Below are positions 30,447 through 42,166 of a stretch of 64,000 bases of DNA, in pieces (within the stretch, counting starts at the first letter, position 1; every line of letters starts with the position of its first letter). The DNA lies in NCBI GenBank assembly GCA_009761415.1, contig QUOL01000004.1, positions 62,001-126,000 of the forward strand, in the 5' to 3' direction. This DNA comes from Sarcomyxa edulis (taxonomy: Eukaryota > Basidiomycota > Agaricomycetes > Agaricales > Mycenaceae). Both the position numbers and the translations under genes were made by a program. A model generated the notes under the pieces. That model had not been told where the DNA came from and made no database searches. It saw only the letters and a list, made by a program, of their open reading frames with translations.

Positions 30447-31350
30447 CTACTTCCGTTTCTTGCCTTTCTTTCCCTGATGATATCTTGAGTCAAGAAAAGG
30501 CACGGGGTGCATAGGTGGACAGTACTTACAGATTTCGATGGTGTACGAGGAGTCGGGGAGGTCGCTTCTCCATCGCTGGAAGTCACACTCTCAGCGCGTG
30601 TTGATACTGGGGCCAGCCCGTTATTTGTTCGTTTGCTCGGAGTCTGTGGTAGGGACGTCGAAGGCTTCGCAGGTGAGTTCGATGGTATTGAAGCTGCGGA
30701 TGTCACGACCAGAGGAGTAGCGCCGTTGGCAAAGTGTTTCGATTTCGTGTTGTATTTGCGCTCTGTAAAAGCCATGAGGAAATGGGTCAGTGGTGAGACG
30801 GAACCCGACGTACCGAGTTGCGCTTTGGCCTCGTTGGTGTGTTCGAATACGGCGCGCATCTTTTCGTTTGCCAACATCTCGTTTGCAGTCGGGAATATGA
30901 CGGTACCCCATCCTTCGACGAACGAGTTTGCTTCGGCCACTACCTCCATGATCTCGGCTTCCAGTTCCTTCTCAGCAGCAAGCAAACTATTCCATAGATC
31001 GTCGCCTATCGAACCCTTTTGTAGTAAATTCTGGAGAGCAGGTTTATCTTCGCGGAGACGAATGACACGGGTTACATCGGCCATGGCGCGACGAACGAGT
31101 GCTGATTTAAGGAGTGAATCAGAGGCCGGGGGATCTGTCTTTTGAAGTAGAGAAACATAAATATTTCTGTCGGTATGTGTAGGGAAGTATGGCTCGAAAC
31201 TCTTTGCTATAGAACTGATCAGAAAAGGGTAAATAAAATACACGTCACTGAGGACATACCGGCTGTTTTTTGTCTGTAAAAGTAGCTGAAAACCAAAAGA
31301 CTGCCAAAGACGATGATTATATATGCGACCGGGACCAGGACGGAGGCCAT
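30447..31350 (-). CDS. SEC66: Sec66/Sec71 subunit of the ER translocon Sec62/63 complex
   Basis: The protein supports post-translational translocation into the ER. The start at 31348-31350 gives a single N-terminal membrane anchor (MASVLVPVAYIIIVFGSLLV, FSYFYR). After an intron come EPYFPTHTDRNIYVSLLQKT, DPPASDSLLKSALVRRAMAD, ALQNLLQKGSIGDDLWNSLL and AAEKELEAEIMEVVAEANSF, which are highly conserved in fungal Sec66. A Ser/Thr/Pro-rich tail is joined to a short last exon coding for a basic end (GKKGKKRK) with stop 30447-30449. Confidence 0.9.
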
Positions 31351-31754
31351 GGTGATGCAAAGAAAGACTTGTTCCGAGAAAGACCTGTGTTACACGGCTT
31401 GAGATGAGTTTGAGATGAGCTGGCGTCGTCGCGTGGCGAAATATGTGCTTGCTTGTGAACGGCGTTAGCACGTGACACTGTACGGCCTCGACTGTCCAGA
31501 TCGGGCATTTGCAATTCCGAGCTCTTGAATGGACGATTCCTGTTTCAGACTTTTCTTCAATGTCATGCGCCCGACACTTGAGCTCGATAGAAGCAGGAAG
31601 TCCCTCAGCGCCGTGCATCGTCGGCACACAGGCTCTACCATACTCCTTGTATCACACGTGACTGTATTCCGGCCAATCGGCTACGGTCTAGATCCGGACG
31701 TATAAATTGGATCGAGTCAACCTACTACCCCGCTCTTCATTGCGGGGTACAACA
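31351..31754. promoter_or_regulatory. divergent promoter of SEC66 and citrate synthase
   Basis: This 404-bp divergent region contains a CACGTG E-box (31655-31660), a CCAAT box (31673-31677, plus strand) and a TATAAATT box (31701-31708) 47 bp upstream of the citrate synthase ATG. CCAAT boxes bound by the Hap complex commonly control respiratory genes in fungi. The motifs are seen directly; their use is inferred. Confidence 0.45.
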
Positions 31755-34091
31755 ATGCTCTCTCGTTCTCTCTCAAAACTATCTCCCCTTGCAAGGAGTC
31801 TGTCCGTCAGCTCGAGACGCCATGCCTCCACAAAGGTCATGGCATGTCTATCCAGAATAACCGTTACTTTCGCTCTAACACCGGACTCTAGACTCTGAAA
31901 GAGACCTTGCAGGAGGTTATACCTCCCAAGCAGCAGCAGCTCAAGAAATTGGTATGCATATTTCCTGAATGTAATGCAGTTTTCTCTCATCACATACTCT
32001 ATCTAGAAAGCCGAGCATGGGCAGACCGTTATCGGGGATGTCAAGGTACATCGACTTTACTCACGCGTTGACTACGTGACTAACATCGAACCACAGGTCG
32101 AGAACATTGTCGGAGGTATGAGAGGTATCAAGGCCATCCTCTGGGAGGCATCTGTCCTTGATCCCTTGGAGGTACGTGCTTGCCAAGGTCGGGAATCGGA
32201 CATATTAACACATGGCACTGCGGCTCTTAGGGCATCCGCTTTCACGGGTTGACTATTCCCGAATGTCAGAAACTACTTCCTCCAGCTCCAGGCGGGAAGG
32301 AGATGAATGCGGAGAGCATGCTTTGGCTACTTCTGACCGGTCAAATCCCGACCCCTGCGCAAAGTGCAGAATTGTCGCGTGAGCTCGCAGACAAGGGTGA
32401 ATTGCCTGCTTTCATTGAGAAGCTCATTGATTCGTATGTCTTCTCTCATTCTACCAAAACCATCCTTGTTTATTTGATGATCACAGCCTTCCGAGGACCT
32501 TGCACCCTATGACTCAACTCGGAATTGGCGTCGCAGCTTTGAATCACGATAGCTCTTTCCAATCAGCATACGAGAAGGGTATCAAGAAAGGAGAGTATTG
32601 GACGCATACTCTGGATGACTGTATTCAGCTTATTGCGCGTCTGCCTGCGCTCGCCGCGCGTATATACCGCAACGTATATCGTCCGGGAACTCCCATGGCT
32701 CCCATTAACAAAGAGCTGGACCTCGTCGGTAATGACTTGCGGTTTTCTGCATTTTTAATGGTGTTCTCATCCGCTCTCTCGGACAGGCAATTACTCGAAC
32801 ATGCTAGGTTATGGAGACAATCATAACCTGACAGAATATCTTCGGCTTTACATAGCCCTTCACGGTGACCATGAAGGTGGAAACGCTTCTGCCCATACTG
32901 CTCGTTAGTGAACATACCATAATTCAAATGATGTAAGTCATTGACGCCAGATTATTCCTAATTATTCAGATCTGGTTGGATCGACACTTTCGGATCCGTA
33001 TCTGTCATACTCCGCAGCCCTCTTCGCACTTGCTGGGCCACTTCACGGGTAAGTATTTCAATGGTCAATGCAAATACTTCAGAGATCAATCTAATTCCTC
33101 GCCGACAGTCTTGCAAATCAGGAAGTCCTTCGATGGCAGCTCGCAATGCAAGCCGAGATTGGTGACAATGTCACTCATGAAGATATCAGAACGTACTTGT
33201 GGAAGACATTGATGTCTGGGCAGGTTGTTCCTGGGTGAGTATATACCTTTGCCATTCTTTCATTCAGCTAGCTAATTGTATCGTGTGCTACATAGATATG
33301 GACACGGCGTTCTACGGAACCCCGATCCACGGTTCATTGCTCTCCAAGAATTCTGCGATAGTCGACCGGAGCTGCAAGAAAGTCCTATCATCAGACTGGT
33401 CAAGAAAGTGATTCAATCTGTTATCACCAACTCTCTACAACTATTGACCTCAACGTACCACAGACATACGAAGTCGCTCCGACTGTCTTGAAAGAACACG
33501 GAAAGGCGCGACTCACAGTACTATCCTGCTCTAATTGATCATTGACTGTGTCATTTACAGACTAAGAACCCATACCCCAACGTTGATGCTACTTCTGGTA
33601 TGCCATAATGCTTTGCGTATATCATATGAAGAGCTCATCATTCAAACCTTTTTCAGGCTGCGTTCTATACCATTACGGACTAAAGGAATTCAAGGTACAT
33701 GGGCATCATAAATCCTTTTGATTGCTTATATTGAACACGCCTGGTCCACAGTATTATACCGTGATCTTTGGTGTTTCAAGAGGTCTGTCCCACTTCATGA
33801 CTACCATATCGTCTAGACGCATTATTCACCGTTATTATTCGTTCAGCTTTGGGTGCCTTGACTCAGTTAGTCTGGGCTCGCGGTCTGTCACTGTTCTCCT
33901 ACTATACAATCGTTCTATCACTCATGCATGGCTTGATTTCGACTTGCAGCTCTCGGATTACCGATTGAACGACCCAAATGTGCGTCAACTCTCGATGGTT
34001 CTGGACTTATATATCTACTAATAACGAATGTCTCATAGCTTACTCCATGGACGCTCTCGAGAAACTCATCAAGAATTCGAATGCTGCCTGA
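31755..34091 (+). CDS. CIT1: mitochondrial citrate synthase
   Basis: The enzyme condenses acetyl-CoA with oxaloacetate in the TCA cycle. The start at 31755 gives an Arg/Ser-rich presequence ([20 protein letters not shown]), joined to [20 protein letters not shown]. The body has [48 protein letters not shown] and [20 protein letters not shown], followed by GGNASAHTA, so both catalytic histidine contexts are present. The next histidine block is [14 protein letters not shown]. The 3' end is split into small exons ([55 protein letters not shown]) and a final exon ends [13 protein letters not shown] at stop 34089-34091. The gene is intact. Confidence 0.93.
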
Positions 34092-34579
34092 GTGGCGCAC
34101 TAACAGGGACCATGGATTTTGATCTTCTTACCGTGTAACAAAGCTATCTCTGTGTATTATCAAAATATCTGATGGATTGATTTCATTTCTTGGATGAGCT
34201 GAAGCTACATACATAGAGAAAGAATCGCCCGCGTACTTTTCTAGTTTCAGGCAACGACTCCGAGACTGTTTGGGGTTAGATAAACCACATCATTTCCATA
34301 ACCGCCCGCGAATAATAGAGACAGACGTTTGGAAAATGTTTAAACTACAAGTCAAAACCCAGATTAAAATTCTTTGAAACTGAGGCTATAAAAAAGGGAG
34401 AGGCGAGATAATTGGCGATAGAACAGAGGTTTCGGAGAGAGAGAGAGAGAGGAAAAGATGAGAAAATAAATGAAGATATTGTGCCAACAGAAAGCAGTAA
34501 TCCTAAGGCAAGGCAAACGAACGGTTGAGACTGAGTGATATTATAGTACACGGCTTGAGTATTCCATGTCGGAAACCCT
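34092..34579. other. convergent 3' intergenic region with (GA)n
   Basis: About 490 bp between the convergent stops of citrate synthase and the Pro/Gln-rich gene. It holds a GA dinucleotide run (34435-34451) and no recognisable gene. Confidence 0.5.
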
Positions 34580-36070
34580 TCAGAAACGACGAGGTTGGCC
34601 TTGGGGTGGTTGCTGCTGCTGTGGCGGATGGCCTTGAGGGTATCCTTGTTGTTGCATCTGCATCTGCATCTGTTGCTGCTGTTGCATTTGGATCTGGGGC
34701 GGTAGACGGCCACCGTAACCAGCTGGGGGAGGCGGTCCCTGGCCAGGTCCAGGTGGCATCCCATTTCGCATTTGGGGAGGAGGAGGCTGTCTGGGACCTT
34801 GACCAGGGCCGGGGCCGTATCCTTGCGGGGGCGGTGGGCCATAATTAGCTCCTGGAGGAGGACCGCCTGGTTGCCCCGGAGGTGGAGGGCCTTGACCAGG
34901 AGGGTAGCCGCGTGGAGGCGGTGGGTGTTGGTATCCCACAGGGGGACGACCACCGGGTCCCATAGCAGGTACGGATTGGATATGCTGAGGGGGTGGGGGG
35001 CGATGTTGTTGAGGTGGTGGTTGTTGCTGTTGCGGCTGCGGCTGCTGTTGAGGTGGAGGCGCTGCGTGAAGTGGGCGAACAGCTGGAGGAGCTGGACCTG
35101 GATCACGAAGGGCGACTGGGGCTGGACGACCGCCAGGTCCTGGATTTGGCATGGCTCCGGGGGAAACTGGCGGATTTTTCTCGGCAGCCTTTATAATTTC
35201 GTCGCTAATAACCATAGAGATAGATTAGTGAGACAGCGGGATCTAATGACCGTGCTGAAGTGGGACTTACTCGAGAAGATTGAGTGCAGCACAAAGAACC
35301 ACCCATTCAACACAGTCTTCGTTGCCTTCTCCAAGTGTCTGCCAGACTGCCTTTTCCTCGGGAGTCTTGCCAGTGATGCTGATTCTAGTCCCACCGCCGT
35401 TGGGACCAGGCGGATTTTTCTGGATCTTGCCAAATTCAATTCGCTTGGGGGGTATATTATGGCCGGCGTAGGCAAAATAAAACATTGTCCAGAACGCCGA
35501 ATTAGGGTTCGGTTTCGACACTTGGAATAAAGGAAGATCAGGGGAATCGGGGGAGGGGAGAGAGAGCTTGTAGATCGGGGATATGACACCAGTGTTGGCA
35601 ATAGACCATTTAAGATTACGAGATGCTTCACATCGAACTATGCGGGAGGCGGAGGAGGCGGAATGACCAGGGTCGGAGGCAGAGCCTTTCGCGTCCTTTG
35701 GGCGGGGAGGAAAGAGCTTAGCGACGCACAGATCACCCTGGGGCGATGGTGTCAAGAGATAATTCTCAGCGTTCTGTTCATTCGAAGCGGGTCAAAAAGG
35801 ATGTGACGTGAAGTAGAAAAGAGAACATACGAAGTTGGTATGGAGATATGAATATAAAATGTTAGAGGGTTGACCTAGTGTGCAGGCAGACTGTCAGCAC
35901 TGAAAACACGGCGCGAGGGTGATGTTCTACCATGCGGTGTAACGATCAAGGTCGGGAGATGGTTGGGTATGGGTGGATGAGTTGGAGACGTATATACGGC
36001 GTAAATAGCTAGAAAATGGAGATTTAGTGCGCATTGATGCCAAGAGAGTAGTATCAGACATACCGGCCAT
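34580..36070 (-). CDS. unrecognised protein with conserved N-terminal half and Pro/Gln/Gly-rich tail
   Basis: The start at 36068-36070 and two short exons give MAAIYAVYTSPTHPPIPNHL, then HGQPSNILYSYLHTNF, then NAENYLLTPSPQGDLCVAKL. The long exon to 35267 includes KLSLPSPDSPDLPLFQVSKP, NSAFWTMFYFAYAGHNIPPK and TPEEKAVWQTLGEGNEDCVE, and reads like a folded domain of about 190 residues. The last exon (34580-35215) starts DEIIKAAEKN and becomes a low-complexity tail of Pro, Gly, Gln and Met that ends QGQPRRF. I do not recognise the family. The tail suggests a scaffold or condensate-prone protein, which is only inference. Confidence 0.7.
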
Positions 36071-36439
36071 TGTTCAAGAAACAAATGAGAGTTAAAGTGA
36101 ATGTGGATGGGAGAAGATAGCGCCTGACAGATTCGAGAATACGAACTCCAACGAGAAATTGGGATCGATTTCCGTTGGATTTCTGAAAGATCGGAAGCTA
36201 AAAGAGCTGCCAAGGCATGGTTTAGGTATAAAGTAGGATGAATTGGAGATAAAGAGCGTACAAGAGTAATATGGGTGCAATATAAGAACGTGTCTGGTGA
36301 GAGAGTGACTGTGACAAGTGGAGGTTTGGTGTTGCTCATCGATCCCGACGGTGGCAAAGACTCTTCTTCACGACACCAGCAACATCCAGCTCAACCGCTC
36401 AACGTTATCTCTTACCCGTCGCAGGTCGTCGTTCTCGCT
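36071..36439. other. divergent promoter region
   Basis: About 370 bp between the start codons of the Pro/Gln-rich gene and the PP2A subunit gene. No gene is seen. It presumably drives both. Confidence 0.4.
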
Positions 36440-38957
36440 ATGAAAGGCCTCAAGAAAACCCTGGTACATCCTTCTACATCACAGAACAACGCGTGCTATA
36501 ATCCTGACCCAATTTCTAGCTACGAGGAAAGAATTCCGATTCAAACCATTCAAAGAACAAAGAATCTAAACATTCTGCTGCTGCTGCTCCACCTGCTGCT
36601 GTACCGCCCCCTCCCCCTCCAAACACCGCGAAACCTTTACCCCATCCTGGTTCCTCCGCCCTTGCCAACAATCTCACCGCCAACTCCAGTAATCACTCTC
36701 TCCCTTCACAGACTCTCTCTTCTAATTCGACCCGTTCTTCTTCTCCCGCTACCTCTCACACACTCGACCGCAGGTATTCTGGCGAGAATGGCTCTCCAGC
36801 TCCACCCATAGTTGTAGTGAGCCCTGACACTTCATCCGACCTAGCACATCGCTCGGGAGCTGCTACGGATAGACACTCTGTTGGACTGGATCAACTTTCT
36901 GGGACTGCAACCCCGCCTCGTCAGACAACGTTTAATCGTCTCCGTGCTGGTCCCAAAGATACTATCCCGATTGTGGGCAAGCCTCCTCGAAAGCAAAGGA
37001 GTAGCCGTTTCGTAGTGACCGAGAAAGTCGAGATCGAACATCTCCCTCCATTCATGGGTCCGTCCATCTAGCGTGGAAGTGTGCTAGACAGAGACTAACC
37101 TGCCCTTTCAGAAACGCCCCCTAGCGAACGCCCTTCATTGTTCATCAAGAAGATTCACCAATGCCGTGTATTATTTGATTTCAACGATGCCAGTGCGGAG
37201 CTCAAAGGAAAACAAATCAAAGCACAGACTTTGCATGAGATGCTGGAATACATCACCACTCAACGTGGTGTCATCACAGAGAATGTATACCCTGAAGTAG
37301 TGAACATGGTTTGTCATTGTCTGAAGCATTCCCAATCGTTCAGGAACTAAATTGTCATCTAGTTCGCCACCAACCTGTTTCGTTCTATACCCCCTCCAGT
37401 AAACCCAACTGGCGATGCCTTCGATCCGGAGGAAGACGAACCCGTTCTTGAGCTTGCTTGGCCCCATCTCCAGATCGTGTACGAGTTCTTCCTGCGCTTC
37501 GTCGAAAGTCCCGATTTCAACACCAATATGGCGAAGCGATACATTGACACCAACTTCGTCCTTAATCTCCTCGAACTCTTTGACTCTGAGGACCCACGGG
37601 AGCGCGACTTCCTCAAAACCACTTTACACCGAATTTATGGCAAGTTCCTGAACCTCCGTGCCTTCATCCGACGGTCGATCAACAACGTCTTTTTCCACTT
37701 CGTTTACGAGACCGAAAGACACAACGGGATCGCAGAACTGTTGGAGATCCTGGGATCTATCATCAATGGATTTGCCCTCCCCCTCAAGGAGGAACACAAG
37801 ATATTCTTAACGCGTGTGCTGATCCCCCTACACAAGGTTAAGAGCCTATCGCTTTATCACCCACAACTTGCCTACTGTGTCGTACAATTCCTGGAGAAGG
37901 ATCCCGCGCTAGTAGAGGACGTCATGATGGGGCTGCTCAAGTATTGGCCCAAAGTCAACTCCCCGAAGGAGGTCATGTTCCTGAACGAGGTAGAAGAAGT
38001 CCTAGATGTCGCCGATCCACTAGAGTTCCAGAAGATCCAAGTACCGTTATTCCATCAACTTGCACGGTGCATCAATAGCCAACATTTCCAAGTCGCGGAA
38101 CGGGCATTGCTGTATTGGAACAACGAGTATGTCGTCAACCTGATGAGTGACAATCTGGCTGTCATCATGCCTATTGTGTTCCCTGCTTTGTACACCAACT
38201 CCAAATCGCATTGGAATAGGTAATTCATATCAATCGGTTCATCGATGTTCTCTTACTCAAATCGTTTGACAGAACGATACATGGGATGGTCTACAACGCC
38301 TTAAGACTGTTCATGGAAATTAATCCTGACTTGTTCGACAATACCATGCAGCATTATAAACAAACCAAAATCGAGTATGTCTAACATATCTCGGATGCTG
38401 GATATATCTGACCTTTCGATGTTTCAGAGAGCAACAGCACGCTGTTGATCGTTATAACGCTTGGGAGAAGCTCCGGACCAAAGCCATCGAGAACGCGCCA
38501 GGAGGCAAAATGCCAGAAGGCTATGTAGAAATTCCTCATGCTCCTCCTCCTCCGCAATCTCCTGTCGACGATTCGGATATCATGGATTTGTCGATGGAGC
38601 TCAATGCTGCATCACTCGATGATGGTGGCGGAGAGCTAGATGAGATTGAACGGGTTCCCATGGCTGATCCCATTGTGGATGTGCGTTAAAGTTTTACATC
38701 TACACGTGCCTATTGAGTTAACCGGCTATGTGTGTACTCAGCAAGGGTTCCCAGACTCGGGCGAGCATTCTCCAGTCAATCAAGGACCGCATGTACGCCG
38801 AAAGAGCGTGCTTCCAGGTAACTTTCGCCTGCTATCGTCATCAAACTTATTTCTGACTATCTGTGCATCAGTGGACCCCACCGTATTGCGTGACTTGCAA
38901 GCACATCGGAGCCTCGACGAATCAGTTGCACCAAACAACCACCAGCAAGGTTCATGA
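36440..38957 (+). CDS. RTS1: protein phosphatase 2A B56 (B') regulatory subunit
   Basis: This is the targeting subunit of PP2A. The start at 36440 gives MKGLKKTL joined to a disordered Ser/Pro-rich region ([20 protein letters not shown]). The B56 HEAT-like core begins [20 protein letters not shown], with [60 protein letters not shown] and [20 protein letters not shown]. The C-terminus needs two more introns after 38680. They join [15 protein letters not shown] and HVRRKSVLP to [18 protein letters not shown], a conserved fungal B56 ending, with the stop at 38955-38957. Reading straight on would stop at 38689, so that shorter model is rejected. Confidence 0.92.
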
Positions 38958-39401
38958 ATGGGCACAGAGTCGACTTGTGTGCACCATATATATCGTTTTG
39001 ATGGTACATCTTCTTATTCCTGCTTTCAAAACAACCTGTTGTGTTCCTATATGCGTATCTCTGACTCCTTATCAATACATACAGTTTTTTCTCCGTTGTT
39101 TCTGCGATGTAGTAGTAGATCGTTGCTGTAAACTGCCACTGCTACGTTCCGGATCTCGAGAACCGACATTCCTTTTCCCACCAAATATTTCAAGTTTCAA
39201 GTATTTTACATATCCCTCCCTTTTAGAAGTATTTTCGAACAATGCGTACCGTATTCAATCGTCCAGTGCTTTCTACGCAAGTCCAGCTCCTGCCCGAGTA
39301 GCGCCTTGCTATAGTGAGTAGGCTGTGGCTATGAGGCACGCGTGCACGTGGCTGATGAATCTAGGGGGTCGACGTCATAAATTCCCACGGGGAGAGTGGT
39401 C

Positions 39402-39434
39402 GAATGTCCTGGAATAACAGGGAACAGCCCGGAA
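39402..39434 (+). promoter_or_regulatory. heat shock element array (GAA every 10 bp)
   Basis: GAA triplets start at 39402, 39412, 39422 and 39432, exactly one per 10 bp. The first pair encloses TCC at 39407, giving GAAtgTCCtgGAA, one mismatch from the classic GAAnnTTCnnGAA. This fits a gap/step-type heat shock element bound by Hsf1. It lies about 190-220 bp upstream of the HSP70 ATG. Confidence 0.7.
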
Positions 39435-39460
39435 TCCAACAGAAAAAACCAATTTCAAGA

Positions 39461-39468
39461 TATAAAAG
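39461..39468 (+). promoter_or_regulatory. TATA box of HSP70
   Basis: TATAAAAG lies about 30 bp downstream of the heat shock element array and 156 bp before the ATG, consistent with a strong inducible core promoter. Confidence 0.7.
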
Positions 39469-39623
39469 ATGTTGGTCCTTTTCAAGCCTTCTTCACTTTA
39501 CCCATCTCTCACGAACTACCATCTACGTTCGTATCTTACTCTATTCTCACAATCAACTTCTCATCTGACTCGACTTTTCTTCCTCTAGATATCCCCCAAC
39601 ACTAAAACACTACTTTTTACGAC

Positions 39624-41875
39624 ATGTCTTCATCATCAAAAGCCATCGGAATCGATTTGGGCACCACTTACTCGTAAGTCGATTATATCTTTTTTTCATT
39701 TCGACGGATTTCTCATTTTTTTCCTTAGCTGTGTCGGTGTATGGCAAAATGATCGTGTTGAGATCATTGCCAACGACCAGGGTAACCGAACAACGCCATC
39801 GTACGTTTCCTTCTCGGACAACGAACGTCTGATCGGCGATGCCGCAAAGAACCAAGTCGCCATGAACCCCCACAACACGTATGTTTTGTTTTGCCACTTT
39901 ATCAATCCATCGGAACTGACCTGACTCCTTCCACAGTGTTTTCGATGCCAAACGTCTCATCGGTCGTAAATTCGACGATGCCGAAGTTCAGGCCGATATG
40001 AAGCACTTCCCCTTCAAGATCTTCAGCAAGGGTGGCAAACCCTACATTGAGGTTGAGTACCGCGGAGAGAAGAAAGAATTCGTGCGTGCCTTTTCATCTG
40101 CTTTCTACAAACGCGTTCTTACTTTTCCTGTTTAGTCCCCAGAAGAGATCTCCTCGATGGTCCTCCTTAAAATGAAGGAGACTGCTGAGTCTTACCTCGG
40201 AACCACCGTTACCAATGCTGTCGTCACCGTACCAGCCTACTTCAACGACTCCCAGCGTCAGGCCACCAAGGATGCCGGAACTATCTCCGGAATGAACATC
40301 CTCCGTATCATCAACGAACCTACTGCTGCTGCTATTGCTTACGGTCTCGACAAGAAAGTTGTCGGCGAGCGTAACGTCCTCATCTTCGATCTCGGAGGAG
40401 GAACCTTCGATGTGTCCCTTTTGACCATCGAAGAGGGTATCTTCGAAGTCAAAGCCACTGCTGGTGACACTCACTTGGGTGGTGAAGATTTCGACAACAG
40501 ACTTGTAAACCACTTCGTCCAGGAGTTCAAGCGCAAGAACAAGAAAGGTACGAGCCATCAAATTCTACCTCTTATCACAAGTCACTGACAATCTCCTTTT
40601 TAGACTTGTCTACTAACCTCCGTGCTCTCCGTCGTCTGCGCACTGCTTGCGAGCGTGCTAAGCGTACCCTCTCCTCTGCCACCCAGACCTCGATCGAAAT
40701 CGACTCTCTATTCGAGGGTATCGACTTCTACACTTCCCTCACCCGTGCCCGTTTCGAGGAGCTGTGCCAGGATCTTTTCCGTAGCACCCTCGAGCCCGTC
40801 GAGAAAGTCCTCCGTGACTCCAAGATCGACAAGGCCAACGTTCACGAAATCGTCCTCGTCGGTGGTTCCACTCGTATCCCCCGTATCGTCAAGCTTGTGT
40901 CGGACTTCTTCAACGGCAAAGAGCCCAACAAGAGCATCAACCCCGATGAGGCCGTCGCCTACGGTGCCGCCGTCCAGGCTGCCATCCTCTCCGGTGACAC
41001 TTCCGAGAAGACCCAGGATCTCCTCCTCCTCGATGTTGCCCCTCTTTCCCTCGGTATCGAGACTGCTGGTGGTGTCATGACTGCGCTCATCAAGCGTAAC
41101 ACGACCGTCCCCACCAAGAAGTCCGAGACCTTCTCCACCTACGCCGACAACCAGCCCGGTGTCCTCATCCAGGTTTACGAGGGTGAACGTGCCCGCACAA
41201 AGGACAACAACCTCCTCGGTAAATTCGAGCTTTCCGGTATTCCTCCCGCACCCCGGGGTGTTCCTCAAGTCGAGGTCACCTTCGATATCGATGCTAACGG
41301 TATTCTCAACGTCTCCGCTTCCGACAAGACCACCGGAAAGTCCAACCGCATCACGATCACCAACGACAAGGGCCGTCTCTCGAAAGAGGAGATCGAGCGC
41401 ATGGTTGATGAAGCTGAACGGTATAAGGGTATGTTATCTCGTCTTCTCTCGAATTTGCCTCACATAACTGACTAATATCTCTCCTATAGCTGAGGATGAA
41501 GCCGCCGCCGCACGTATCACTGCCAAGAACGGACTTGAGTCGTACGCCTACAACCTCCGTAACTCCCTGACCGACGAGAAGCTCGCCGACAAATTCGATG
41601 CCGCTGACAAGTCGAAACTCGAGACCCACGTCAACGAGACCATCAAATGGCTCGATGAGTCTCAGGAAGCTTCGAAGGAGGAGTACGAGGAGAAGCAGAA
41701 GGAGCTCGAGGCCATCGCCAACCCCATTATGCAGAAACTCTACGGTGCTGCTGGTGGTGCACCCGGTGGATTCCCAGGAGGTGCTCCAGGAGGATTCCCA
41801 GGTGGCGCAGGCGGTGCACCAGGCGGGTTCCCAGGAGCAAGCGAGGATGGTCCTAGCGTCGAGGAGGTTGACTAA
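39624..41875 (+). CDS. SSA1: cytosolic HSP70 chaperone (Ssa type)
   Basis: This is an ATP-driven chaperone of the cytosol and nucleus. The start at 39624 gives [17 protein letters not shown], then [20 protein letters not shown]. All three HSP70 signatures are present: [22 protein letters not shown] and [20 protein letters not shown]. The substrate domain has [20 protein letters not shown]. The tail has GGF/GGA repeats and ends in EEVD, the TPR co-chaperone motif of cytosolic forms (stop 41873-41875). There is no signal or transit peptide. Codon use is strongly biased towards C-ending codons, as expected for high expression. Five introns are inferred. Confidence 0.96.
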
Positions 41876-42166
41876 ACTGGTTTCTTTCCTTGTTTTTTCG
41901 TCTTTGCTTTCCTCCGTCTGTAGTACCAGGCCTTCGCTTTCTTTCTTGCACTTATTGCGGACTCATGACAAAATAATGCACTCCAATCTGTACCTTATAC
42001 ACTGTTAGAATACAAGATTTCCTTTCCGTCTCATTTGGTGTGATTGAGCACAACTATCTGATTCAGAACTGAGAACTGCGAACTTCGAACGAACTTTTCG
42101 AGTCAAGCATCTGTGCAAATTTCCATTCATTGTTCACTTGTATATACTTCAAGACTTTGTTAGCTA
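41876..42166. other. convergent 3' region of HSP70 and the PhoD-like gene
   Basis: 290 bp between convergent stops. No gene is seen; both 3' UTRs should lie here. Confidence 0.4.

Larger units (their letters stand above)
38958..39623 (+). promoter_or_regulatory. HSP70 upstream region
   Basis: This stretch of about 670 bp between the PP2A subunit stop and the HSP70 ATG has no convincing gene. Its last 220 bp carry a heat-shock-element-like array and a TATA box, listed separately, and a CT-rich leader. Confidence 0.6.

Noticed and set aside
36440..38689. Shorter B56 model stopping at 38687-38689
   Set aside because: Two further introns give the conserved ending with HVRRKSVLP and [10 protein letters not shown], so the early stop lies in an intron.
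40708..41268. 186-codon open frame antisense to HSP70
   Set aside because: HSP70 uses strongly C-ending codons, which leaves the antisense frame free of stops. The product is a Gly/Val/Asp/Leu-rich mirror of the chaperone with no motif.
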